The position numbers and the translations under genes are program-made. Below, piece by piece: positions 1 to 11,779 of a stretch of DNA of 64,000 nt. Each line of letters begins with the position of its first letter. Positions within the stretch are counted from its first letter, which is position 1. The notes under the pieces were generated by a model that was given only the letters and a program-made list of their open reading frames with translations, did not search any database and was not told where the DNA came from. Source of the stretch: Silene latifolia (taxonomy: Eukaryota; Streptophyta; Magnoliopsida; Caryophyllales; Caryophyllaceae); contig NC_133537.1 of NCBI RefSeq assembly GCF_048544455.1, positions 153,710,058 to 153,774,057 of the forward strand, written 5' to 3'.

Positions 1-994
1 GATATAGTTATTAGATGACCTTAAAATTTGTTCTAATATTAGCTCTATTACTACTATAGTAATCTAAATAAATTAGATTTTGAACAATTATTTTCTAAAA
101 CTTAATTTTAGAGAGAATAGATAAAGTAAGAGAGAATTCTCAAAAATTGTAAGAATGAATAATTGATAAGAATAAGAACAATTGTTATTCTCGTAAGGTG
201 GTGGAAAACCGGTGGGGGAACAAGGGCCAAGGGAGCCAATGCATGCCATATTTCTTTTTCAATTGTTCTTCTCAAAATAAAACTAGGGTGTAGTATATAA
301 TAGGATATCAATCATTATGTTTTTAACAATTAAAAACAATTAACCATCTTATCCTAATAACCCTCATAAAACCGGTGCCCATGTATAAAATGGAATCCAT
401 TGTATTTTTGTCAATTGTCATTTTGTCATATAATGTGTGACATGTGACTTGTAACATGTTATAATAATATTAATGCATATTTAACCATTAAATATCATTA
501 CATATATTAATTTGATTATATACGACAATTGATTAGTAATTAACAATCACAAGTAAATAAAATAGTTCATGTTAATATAATCAACAACATATTGCAATTA
601 TAATTAACCGTTCATTCATAATTTAATTGTTTTATAAAACAAAAATTTAGTAGTGTAACATTTTAATTACTAAAACGAATCCCATTTAATCGAATTACAA
701 TAAGATTCATATTCTCACTTACATACGTAAATTTTTTAATTTTAAGGAATTAATTAATCTGTATCAGCATACAATTAATTAATTTATCTATTAAGGGAAT
801 CGTCCTTTAGGTGTAACCTTAAGGGATCAACTGATCACCACCGTCAAACCACAGTAATGTCAAACTCTAGTTAGCCAATCATTACCGATTAATGTTGATC
901 AGTTGATGTATAAATATGAATCATCCCTTCATGTATTCTTATCGTGAGTTTTATTAATGTGATCGCACTATTGTTGAGGACACATACTCCAACA
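1..994 (-). repeat. Copia LTR, partial (cut by window edge)
   Basis: The sequence resembles the Copia LTRs at 3219-4508 and 50671-51963. It shares the stretch following the words 'aaatggaatccatt' and the block 'aagggatcaactgatcacca', and it ends in the same 'gttgaggacacatactccaaca' type terminus at 994. Read on the minus strand that terminus is the LTR start (TGTTGGAG). On this orientation it is the right-hand, 5' LTR of an element whose body would lie left of the window, or a solo LTR. The next bases (995-999, aattc) would be the right target duplication. No gene is present. Confidence 0.75.
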
Positions 995-1500
995 AATTCA
1001 CATCCTCATAAGATGAGAATTTTGAAGTATGAGGAAAGTTTACATCTTTCTTACTTAGAAAGAAGGAGAACGAGATGAGGAGGAGACTGGCGCGAGAATG
1101 GACGAAATTGGCGAAGAATTGAGTGAGATATGATGATTTTAGAGTTGAGTGAAGATGGAGTAACAATGGTGGTGTGTTTGTTGCATAATTTCAGAAATTA
1201 TGAGTGAAGGAGAGGAACTTGTGAGGTTTATGTGAGGGTTTTGTGAAGAGAAAAGAAGAAGGAAAAAGGCCTATAAGGCATTTTAGGCCCAACAACTCTA
1301 AATGAGTCGATTTCTACAAGAAATTACGCCTCAAGCCTACTATAACTCAAGTAGGAAAATGTTATTATCATTATCTATATTATTACTACCGTTATACGAC
1401 TATGACGATATTTTAAAAAAATAAGTTTTAAATTATAACTATTTAAATAAAAGTTATTTAAAAATTTATTTAAAACATGATGAAAAGCGCGGGTGTTACA
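995..1500 (-). repeat. Gypsy-1 3' LTR, partial
   Basis: The segment ends in 'cgcgggtgttaca', which on the minus strand reads TGTAACACCCGCG, a typical chromovirus LTR start. It sits directly beside the polypurine tract of Gypsy-1. The far end of the LTR is cut by the Copia LTR at 994, so only about 500 bp remain. The same opening words begin the 3' LTR at 48689 on the other strand, so the two may be distantly related. Confidence 0.65.
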
Positions 1501-1514
1501 ATCATCCCTCCTTT
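1501..1514 (-). promoter_or_regulatory. Gypsy-1 polypurine tract
   Basis: The minus strand reads aaaaggagggatgat immediately before TGTAACACC. This purine run next to the LTR is the expected primer site for plus-strand DNA synthesis. Confidence 0.6.
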
Positions 1515-1559
1515 TAAAAAGTTTCGTCCTTGAACCTTAAAGCACGGGAGATTACCTCA

Positions 1560-3213
1560 CGAGAACAAATCCGGGTACTTGATATGCATAGAAGCTTCCG
1601 GTTCTCACGTCTCTTATTCTACATTTCCACACTTCCATAGAACCTTTACTAACGGTACAACCTTACTTCTCAATTTCTTATCTTTCTTGTCCAAAATGCG
1701 AATTGGCCTTTCTTCAAAAGAAAGACTAGGCTCAAGCTCGGGAACTTCACTTTGCAACACATGACTTGGGTCGCTAATGTATTTCTTAAGTTGAGAAACA
1801 TGAAAACATCATGAACCTTACCCAAATGCGGGGGCAAATCCAACTTGTAAGCCATGTCACCAATCCTTTTTACCACTTCATAAGGTCCAATGTACTTCGG
1901 ACTCAATTTCCCTCTAACTCCAAACCTCTTTACTCTTTTCATCGGGGACACTTTCAAGAACACCTTATCTCCAACTTCAAACTCCAAGGGTCGACGGCAA
2001 ACATCGGCATAAGACTTTTGTCGATCTTGGGCGGCTTTCATTCTCTCACGGATGAGCTTCACTTAGTCGATAGTTTCGGTAAGCTTTTCGGGTCCTAAAT
2101 CTCGAACATCACTTGCTTGATCCCAAAAAATCGGACTACGACACTTCCTTCCGTACAATGCTTCATAAGGAGCCATCTTGATAGATGCATGATAACTATT
2201 GTTGTAGGAGAATTCCACCAAAGGTAAGCTCTTCTCCCAACTAGTATGAAAGTCTAGGGCACAAGCACGCAACAAATCTTCCAGAGTTTGAATGGTTCTT
2301 TCGGTTTGTCCATCGGTTGCGGCATGAAAAGCGGTACTCATCAACAAGTTACTACCCATAGCAACTTGTAAGGCTTTCCAAAATCTTGAACAAAACCTAG
2401 GGTCACGATCCGACACGATCTCCTTAGGCACACCATGATAACGAATGATCTCTTCAACATAAGCACTAGCAAGACGATCCAAATTCCATGTCTCTTTAAT
2501 AGGGATGAACCTAGCACATTTAGTCAACCTATCCACAATTACCCAAACGGCATCCGTTCCACCAACGGTCTTAGGCAATGCCATGACAAAATCCATGGAG
2601 ATGGATTCCCTTTTCCACAATGGAACATCCAAGGGTTGTAGCAAACCTCCGGGTCTCTTATGCTCAATCTTCACTTGTTGACAAGTGACGCATCTTCCAA
2701 CATAAGCTACGATGTCATTCTTCATGTTGGGCCACCAAAATTGAAGTTTCAAATCTTTATACATCTTGTCACCTCCGGGGTGAATCGAGTAAGGGGACAA
2801 ATGAGCGTCATCAAGCACATTTTTTCCTTAAGTCGACGGCATCGGGGACATACATGTGGCCTTGGTAGCGAAGGTACCCACTAGCATCCACCTCACAATC
2901 CTTAGCTTTTCCTTCAAGAAGCTTGGCTTGAAAACTCTTAAAGGTAGCATCATCCACAAGGTTATCTAGAATTTCACGGTGAAGAACGGGCTCGGCAACC
3001 ATAGCACCAAGATAATCAAATCCAGTCTCCACAAGTCGCAAACTCAACTTACGAAACTCGTGACAAAGGTCGTATACAAGGAATGGGTCGGCTTCCTACT
3101 AAGAGCATTGGCAACCACGTTTGCCTTTCCTTCATGGTATAACAACTCTACATCATAGTGATTCACCAACTCCAACCATCGTCGTTGTATCATATTCAAT
3201 TCCTTTTGGGTGA
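1560..3213 (-). pseudogene. Gypsy-1 pol, second part: RNase H end, integrase, chromodomain
   Basis: In the minus direction the end of RNase H (around 3213-3060) leads into an integrase. The zinc-binding segment contains HPGGDKMYKDLK and CVTCQQVK. The catalytic core has the DDE triad in SMDFV, SDRDPRF and GQTERT. A GPY-type segment (KYIGPYEVV) follows, then a decayed chromodomain whose VPLVKVLWKCGNVE is followed by two stops. Breaks: a frameshift in an A-run near 2820 separates the frames 3047-2811 and 2818-2063, an in-frame stop lies at 2063-2065, and another frameshift lies near 1780. The enzyme would insert retrotransposon DNA into chromatin; this copy cannot work. Confidence 0.85.
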
Positions 3214-3218
3214 AGATA

Positions 3219-4508
3219 TGTTAGGATTCATTAATCTCATTTGTTAACATATTGAATATGTGAATAATTAATTTAGTCATAAAATTAATTCAAGATCTTA
3301 TGCATGCAAAACTAGCACAAGACTAAAGAAAAATCGGTTCCTTACAATTGTTGATTCGACAATATGGGCACTAGCAAGGTCACCTACCTTGGCTAGATCT
3401 TGAGCTTTCCTTATGAATGAACAAGATTCAAGTGTAGAATCTCTCCCCAAGGATTGTACCAAGATAATACCCTTAATAGTTTAAATTAATATGAGACTAG
3501 TATTAATAAAAACTACCCTTAAAATGACACAAAATAATTTGTATTTTGCTCTTGAAAATTTCGGTCAAGAGGGAGAGGTTTTGTGAGATTTTTATTTTTG
3601 TTCAACAACAAAAACTAGAGAGATTATCATTTTCTCAAGTTCAAAAACTTATTAGAATGAATTAGAGTGTTGTGGAAAATACACTACTTGAGTGTATAGA
3701 GGAGGAGGCCACCAGTTTTTCATAGGTAGGGTGCCCAATGCATTTTCATTTTTCTCTTCTCAAGAGTGTAGGTATGCATACCTATGATTAGTAGGTAATC
3801 ATTATGTTACCCAATATTTTAAAGTAATTTAAGCACAAAATCCTCTTTCCTCTTCCATTTACACGGTTCATATAGATAATATGGATCCATTTTAACTTTG
3901 TCAATTTGTTAATTTGTATTGTGTGACATATTGGACATGTTACTAGACATGTAATTTAAATAATGCATTTTTAACAAATTAAAAATCATTATATAAACAA
4001 AATAAATCACATACAAAAATTAACTAGTAATTCACAATTACTATTACTTAAAATGGGTCATATAATTATAAATCACAACTACTTGTATTTATAATAAACA
4101 ATTCATTCTTATTTCGATTGTTTCATAAACAATAAATAAACCTTAAGTAATAAAACAATTCGATTACTTAGACCGAATCTTATTTAATCAAATTACAATA
4201 AGACACGTAATTTTACTCACAAAATCACTCGTCAATTTTAAGGAATTTAATTAACCCGTATCGGCATACGATTAATTAAATAATCAATTAAGAGCATTAC
4301 CCTATAGGTATGACCTTAGGGGATCAATTGGTCACCACCGTCGTACGACAGTAATGTCAACTTCTAGTCAGCCAATCATTACCGATATGTGTGGACCAGT
4401 TGACTAAGAAGTATTACTTTCCCTCATGTATTCTTAATATGAGATTTAAACATGTGATCTCAATATGACCAACAATGTGATCGCATTATTGTCGGGGACA
4501 CTCCAACA
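3219..4508 (-). repeat. Copia-1 3' LTR
   Basis: Near-identical partner of 10493-11779. It begins TGTTAGGATTC and ends ACTCCAACA (plus-strand reading). The adjacent internal bases atctcccacttg read on the minus strand as the purine-rich CAAGTGGGAGAT, the polypurine tract. Confidence 0.92.
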
Positions 4509-6065
4509 ATCTCCCACTTGTCCTCGACAAGTGTGCGTCACCAATTCTCTTTTCTTATTACTATCTCCCACTCAATGCAAGGTGTCTTTCAGGTCGTACT
4601 TGCAAGTGATCATATCGAGAGTGGTTTCCTCAATCTGGAGAACAACTGATTAACCGTAATTATCTACCATAGATACCTTCCAAGCGTGGCCACGTATTTC
4701 CAGTTCATTAGTCCTCGAGTGGCCTTGAGATATTGTTATAACCATGACAAGGGGTGGACAATTCCTATCGCACAATTCCCTTCGACTAGCCACAGCACAT
4801 CATAACCCAAAATAAGCCCTTTTAACCCCATTTACGAAGGTCGTAGGATCATAAATCAAAGTTACTCTGAAACTGTGCCACCTTGGGCGAACAGTCTTTA
4901 GTCAAAAGAATCGACTCATTAGAATACTATAGTAGCTCTTGCCACGACCAGGCTATATAAATTTGCCAGAACTCTATAAGCGGTCATTAGCCCGACAGAG
5001 TGTCCCTCACAGTCTGCCTATGTGATCGACTAGTCATCTCTTATGACTCTATGGCACTTGAACTTGCCATCAATCGCATCACACTCTAGTCACTTCGAGA
5101 CGTCACCTCATATAAATGACTATGGGCGAATACTATGTTAATCCTCATTCACTTTAATGGGATTCAATCATTGTCTCTACAACCCATTTGGATGTAACAA
5201 AGTAATAAAACTCGAACGACAAATGTGATTATCACATATGAATAGTTAATACCTGATTACTACTTCATATTCTTATAATCCAATTTGATCATGTATGTAG
5301 TTGTTCATCTCAATCCAATTGAAATAACATGACTCATCATGTTAAGCCTATGAGAAGGCTTTGGTTAGTAGGTTTTATCAACTTCTTGTACCTTACTAAA
5401 CCTTACTACATACTCGTTTTCCTTTGTAATGTATACATTTGCATTACAAAACTTTATGAGTATATGTCTAGATCCAATCTAGACATAATCTCTCTAGTCA
5501 TAGAATAGCTCCCACTGTTTTCACAATGTGTGGGACCCATCCCTCTCGCACATCTCATGATTGCAAGTGTACTCAATTTCCGTTGTAAGCATCTCTTATT
5601 GTTCTTTATTGCCTAGAACGATTCTAACAAATCCATTTCTTAAATAACATAGCCACAATGGTTTCTTAACCATCTTTAGGTGTTTTGAATACGGTTTTTG
5701 TCCGAAACCTTATACAATCTCAACAGTCATTAGTGTAAGCCCTTACATAAATTAGTGAATTGCATCAAAAACACTTAACTTTACATCCTTAATGCTTCCT
5801 CAAGCACTTAAGGATAATCTATATGGCTACTAGGTGACTATTACTTAAATTTGATTTGAAACAATTCATCATACTCAAAGTATATGAAGTGTTATACATC
5901 ATTACTCATTTAATTGATCTGGCAGCGGAAGCAAAAGGAATCAATCAAATATGTTCAACTCGATTGAACTAATCATGAATCTTATCAACATAAGACTTCT
6001 TATTTGGCGCTAATATCATGTGGATTTATCTCCATAAATCCGAATATTAAAGATGTATTATATTA
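4509..6065 (-). other. Copia-1 3' non-coding block and decayed pol
   Basis: No frame of note is present. About 4509-5290 matches 51964-52740 and 56650-57425 closely, including the words 'gtagctcttgccacgaccaggct' split across lines and 'atgactctatggcacttgaa'. Beyond that lies decayed coding sequence of the polymerase. The block is the region between the end of pol and the 3' LTR in minus-strand order. Confidence 0.7.
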
Positions 6066-6119
6066 CTCCAAAAGTCTTAAATCATTCCCAATGATCAATA
6101 TGTCATCCACATATAAGAT
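6066..6119 (-). pseudogene. Copia-1 reverse transcriptase remnant (YVDD)
   Basis: Eighteen uninterrupted minus-strand codons give ILYVDDILIIGNDLRLLE. This contains the YVDD active-site box of Ty1/Copia reverse transcriptase, whose two aspartates bind the catalytic metal. The flanking sequence is too decayed to read, so this is a fossil that fixes the superfamily and the strand, not a gene. Confidence 0.8.
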
Positions 6120-6129
6120 TAATCAAAAT

Positions 6130-9100
6130 TTCCGTAACTCCCACTAAACTTCATGTATAAACACAACTTCTCGACCCACCGAGAAAAGTTTTACAACATG
6201 ATCAAAACATTGACTCCAACTCATTGATGTCCTACTTAAGACTATCTCTTAAGTTGCACATTGTCCTAGGATTGTAAGAATCTATAAAACACATGACATG
6301 TATCGAATACATTCCTTTTTTAAAGAAGAAATGGGTTTTAGATTCACTCGCTATATAAATATCATCATAATGAAACAAAATCCCTAAGAAGATCCGAATA
6401 GTGCAAAACACTGCAACTAATCAAGCTTTGATATCTCTCTTTGATATCCAACAATTCCACTTGGAATTTATTTCGGATTTTCATGGCTCTAGGCCTTGAA
6501 TCGAGTTGTGACTGAAACACTCTCATGTAAGTCATATATTCATTACTTTCCAGAAGTAATTTGAATCAAACAGTTTCTTTGTAAGTTGCAAGCTCTTTAC
6601 TTTCTAAAAGTAACACGAATTCATCATCTTCAACAAGTGATGAGTTCAACCTCCTAGGTTTCGAAGAAACAACGTCACGTAGCTATACAATTCTTTACGC
6701 AATTCTTTTGTGGCTCTTGAATATTTTCTCCCACTATCTTCTAGAAATAAACTTGTATTCTAGAAAGACAGCTTCACGAGCCATAAACCCGTTGTACTCG
6801 TGATTATAGTAAGGAAAAATGAGCATTTGTTTATTGTGAAAACTTACAAGTATGGTATCCTACCATTTCATATCTCATATGAATCGTTTAGATTTAGTGG
6901 AAAAATAATTGACAAAATGATAAAATCCCCAAAATAAGATCACGTAACTCGAAGTAACTTGATTAAAGTCCAAACCATATCGAATAAGGTTTGATATCTT
7001 CATTTAACCACACCTTATCCCATAATGCGTGCTAAGAGAGATTAACTTGTGATAATCCCATTACGACTAAATCGTGATTCCTGGAACTCTTTGAACTTCT
7101 TCAAAGATTTCTCTTTTTACCTTATTAAATGAACACATTAGTGTTAACTTAAATCGTTGGTAAAAGAAAATGATCAACCTATTCTGGATCAATGATTTAC
7201 ATCCTCGATCTCCTTTTTAACCAAAAGGCACGAGACATCTTGCTTTGAATACAAGATACACATATACCATAAGATTAACAATCTAATGGTTCCAAGGGTA
7301 CTCGGTAACTCTTTGCGTTTATCATTCCAGAATTTAAGATTTAATCTTGGGTTACCAATTTGAGTCTTGCATCATCTACATGATATATCATTCTAGTTTG
7401 GTTTAGAATATAATCACCTTGATAATGGGCTAGCCATACATCAAATCGTGGTGTATAGGGTCACAAAAGTGAAACCTCTTTTGTATCTTAACAAGATTAT
7501 ATTCTTATTCAGAGTTTATGCACTTAATAGTCATAATTAAATACAACTTTAAACCCAAAAACTAGATTGAGTACACAATGACTCTATCTCTCGACATTAT
7601 TTGATGTTAGTCGTCATATTATAATCATCTTATGTATCGAATACAATGATAAAAACCATCACCGGTTTCTAATATTGACGAAGTAGTACTAGCAAAATTT
7701 ATGTCAATCAAATAAACATTTAAAGAAGAAAGTCCCATTAGATGTCCCACAACTAACTTGTTGATTCTTCAATAATTTGGGGTAGTTTCCTTTCAATGTC
7801 TAACACTTCCAAAATGGAAACTTTATCGGTTGGGATTGATAGGTTTAGTATCGTTATTCTCAATAACTTTACTTTTATTATTACCTTGTATCAATTCCAT
7901 TCTAATTTTACTCCTTTGAACCTCATCCTTTTCTTAACGGTTAAGAGAATGCTCCCACTCATTTCAATGAGTCTTTGCTTGGAGAAGCAGAAGCAAAATT
8001 TAATTTCATGAAGACTACTCTTCAATTCATTCATTTAGTCTTAAAACATCCATTGAAGTGGTTGCGGTATTTTGGTCAATTTCGATTTCTAACAAATCTA
8101 GTCACCAAAATGATTTAACGTTTCAAAGTACTTAACTCAAATAAGCACATGAGAAACAATCCATTGTAAGTAGATATCTTAGTCAAGAATCAAAAACTCT
8201 TTTGATCACGAATAACTTTTATCTATACTCTTCATAAGAGATCCTTGCAATGGTTAATATGAGGTTTTAGAAGAAATTCAATTTTTGTCTTTAGTTACGA
8301 TGTTTTAATGGAGATTTGAACTAAAATCGAAATGATATCGTATATTATTTGAGGTAAAGAATTAAAACAATATGATAACAGAATAATGGAAAAATTAAAC
8401 ATTTATCGTTAAAATAATACTTGTAAACATTTTTGAACAAGTTTTAAACATTTATATAGTGACCTCCACCCAACTATTATAAATGATCCCGAGATCCAAA
8501 TTCATATCAATTCGGGCACGGTGAGCCGATACATCCCTTATCAATATAATTCGGTGGATTAACTCTTTAATCGATTATACTTCTAGAACTCTCGGTCGAT
8601 AAAATTACTCTAATATTTATCTTTAGCCCGGAACACATGCCACTAGGTCACGAATACTTCCGTTGAGCTCAATCCAAATTTCGATGTAATAACTTTTTAC
8701 TACCCCACTTCGCCAATGTAACAAGGTTTCTATTACGGTGAAGCCGGATTAACTCCTTATGAAATTGGGTTTCGTGGGTTCTACAATTTGGTAAGGCTAA
8801 ATCTCAATTATTATTTAGTGAGAGGTCTTGTCAATTTATTATCTATCACGTTTGTGAACTAAAGCGGTGAACTACGATAATTATAATTGACACGGTCGAT
8901 GATACGATAAAATAAAATGCATGTTTAGTTATGGCGATTTAGCGATGCATGCAAACATTTAAATAAATGCAAAGCATAAATATAAAGTCCTAGTATGGCC
9001 TTCCTAAAATAGAAAATCTAATTAACTATTACAAATTCGGAAACCAACTCCTTGATCCCTTCAACTTTGGTCTTGGCACGCATCTCGAGGCAACACCGTC

Positions 9101-10478
9101 TTGTCGGAACGCCTTTCCAAATGGCACCGTCTTCAAGGATCTCCGGAATTACAAATAATAATTAAAAATTACATAATTTCCTATTATACATTTGTAATAA
9201 AAAATTAAATCTATTAAATTACAAAACGGTGATACGAGATCACAATAATTACAACCGAATCGATATTCCCATGCATTTCGGGTAATACCAATTAAAACTA
9301 AGGACATACTAAGTAAAATTACATAATTCAAAAATTATATAAATAAAAAATATGACAATCATAAATAAAATGCAGCATTAAAATATGTATGAACATGCTT
9401 AATTTTATGCTAAATCGCCTTTTAAGAGCCAATATCGTATATTTTATCGGCTTTTATGGATTTGCGTGATTATAACTTGTTAAAATAACAATATATTACA
9501 TAAATTCATATTTATGTTCAAGTTAATTACTCTAACCATCTCAGGACTCAAAACTTAGTTTTCACTAACATTTTGACAATAATTCAACTTGATTTCTTAA
9601 TATTGTTCATAATGGACCCAAAAAATACATTTTTATATTATAAACTCAAAATTAAATTAAAATAATTTTAAATAATTTCAAAATTTGAAATTCAAACTCA
9701 TGAACATTCTGAAAAAATACCATGACACTCATAATGTTCAAAACTTAGGTTAAAATTTTCGAAAATTTTTCGAGAAAAACATCGTTGCGGTTTATCGGTT
9801 TTATCAAATATGACCATATAAAAAATGAGAAAACTAATTTTAATCAACTTTTCACTTTTAGATCTGAAATGTGGGATAAAATGAAACATCGAACGTTTTT
9901 CTTAAGTCATGAAATATGTTTTACCATTTTAGGCTAATTTAAGTCACTATTTATTGAATTTTTACTCAAAAATTCATAAATCATGCAAAAGGAGTTCAAT
10001 CCATCTAAAAAGTTTACATACACTGAGTAAAAATGCATGTGACAACATATCAAACTTTCATGACCAGATTCAAAATTTAACTCATATTAACCTAATAACC
10101 CTTTTAAATTCGATTTTGACTTATAAAATCCATATTTTATGCAAAATAACTTAGTTTGTTTCATGAAATTTAACATGCAACCATTAGATAATATATGTGA
10201 AATCATATCCAAAAATCACTGAAAAATTCGAAGTTTAACTATTTTTCGTGCAAAATTGACCTTTTTCTCGTAAAAATCACATTTTAATGCCAATAATATA
10301 TATAATGAACAATAAAATATATTAATCATCCCATATGACCTAAAATCCATTTAGGACCAGAAAATTTTAACATGCAAAATTATTTCATGATTTATCTTCA
10401 TAAATCCTAAATAACAAGTTTTATTTGTTAACTAATTAACTCGGAAAAACAAACCTGATTTTGCATGCAACAACTCTT
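6130..10478 (-). other. Copia-1 interior: decayed gag-pol and long leader
   Basis: No credible coding frame is present. The segment around 8400-8620 matches 60735-60885 of Copia-B just upstream of its gag, and 9060-10490 matches the Copia-2 leader at 27780-29037. The shared motif is 'cggaa(c/t)gcctttcc' followed by 'ctccggaatta'. The leader between primer site and gag therefore appears about 2 kb long in this family. Confidence 0.6.
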
Positions 10479-10490
10479 GCTCTGATACCA
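10479..10490 (-). promoter_or_regulatory. Copia-1 primer binding site (initiator tRNA-Met)
   Basis: The plus strand reads gctctgatacca, giving TGGTATCAGAGC on the minus strand. This is the standard plant site complementary to the 3' end of initiator tRNA-Met. It lies two bases inside the LTR border at 10493, fixing this LTR as the 5' one. Confidence 0.92.
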
Positions 10491-10492
10491 CT

Positions 10493-11779
10493 TGTTGGGA
10501 TTCATTAATCTCATTTGTTAACATATTGAATATGTGAATAATTAATTTAGTCATAAAATTAATTCAAGATCTTATGCATGCAAAACTAGTACAAGAATAA
10601 AGAAAAATCGGTTCCTTACAATTGTTGATTCGGCAATATGGGCACTAACAAGGTCACCTACCTTGGCTAGATCTTGAGCTTTCCTTATGGAAGACCAAGA
10701 TTCAAGTGTAGAATCTCTCCCCGAGGATTGTACCAAGATAATACCCTTAATAGTTTAAATTAATATGAGACTAGTATTAATAAAAACTACCCTTAAAATG
10801 ACACAAAATAATTTGTATTTTGCTCTTGAAAATTTCGGTCAAGAGGAAGAGGTTTTGTGAGATTTTTATTTTTGTTCAACAACAAAAACTAGAGAGATTA
10901 TCATTTTCTCAAGTTCAAAAACTTATTAGAATGAATTAGAGTGTTGTGGAAAATACACTACTTGAGTGTATAGAGGAGGAGGCCACCGGTTTTTCATGGG
11001 TAGGGTGCCCAATGCATTTTCATTTTTCTCTTCTTAAGAGTGTAGGTATGCATACCTATGGTTAGTAGGTAATCATTATCTTACCCACTAATTTAAAGTA
11101 ATTTAAGCACAAAATCCTCCTTCCTCTTCCATTTACACGGTTCATATAGATAATATAGATCCATTTTAACTTTGTCAATTTGTTATTTTGTATTGTGTGA
11201 CATATTGGACATGTTACTAGACATGTAATTTAAATAATGCATTTTTAACAAATTAAAAATTATATAAACAAAATAAATCACATACAAAAATTAACTAGTA
11301 ATTCACAATTACTATTACTTAAAATGGGTCATATAATTATAAATCACAACTACTTGTATTTATAATAAACAATTCATTCTTATTTAGATTGTTTCATAAA
11401 CAATAAATAAACCTTAAGTAATAAAACAATTCGATTACTTAGACCGAATCTTATTTAATCAAATTACAATAAGACACGTAATTTTACTCACAAAATCACT
11501 CGTCAATTTTAAGGAATTTAATTAACCCGTATCGGCGTACGATTAATCAAATAATCAATTAAGAGCATTACCCTATAAGTATGACCTTAGGAGATGAACT
11601 GGTCACCACTGTCGTACGACAGTAATGTCAAACTCTAGTCAGCCAATCATTACCGATATGTGTGGACCAGTTGACTAAGAAGTATTACTTTCCCTCATTT
11701 ATTTTTAATATGAGATTTAAACATGTGATCTCAATATGACCAACAATGTGATTGCATTATTGTCGGGGACACTCCAACA
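10493..11779 (-). repeat. Copia-1 5' LTR
   Basis: Partner of 3219-4508. It begins TGTTGGGATTC and ends CACTCCAACA. The right flank atata is the target duplication, and directly beyond it the Gypsy-1 RNase H frame resumes. Confidence 0.92.

Larger units (their letters stand above)
3219..11779 (-). mobile_element. Copia-1: complete but decayed Ty1/Copia element
   Basis: Two long direct repeats, 3219-4508 (1290 bp) and 10493-11779 (1287 bp), start TGTT(A/G)GGATTC and end CCAACA. The primer site beside the right LTR is TGGTATCAGAGC on the minus strand and a polypurine tract lies beside the left LTR, so the element reads on the minus strand. The flanks are agata (3214-3218) and atata (11780-11784), a 5-bp duplication with one change. 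Removing the insert rejoins the RNase H of Gypsy-1. By eye the LTRs differ at about 35 sites plus a 3-bp gap. The interior has no long frame; only an RT motif is legible. It is Angela/Tork-like by overall feel, which is an inference. Confidence 0.9.
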
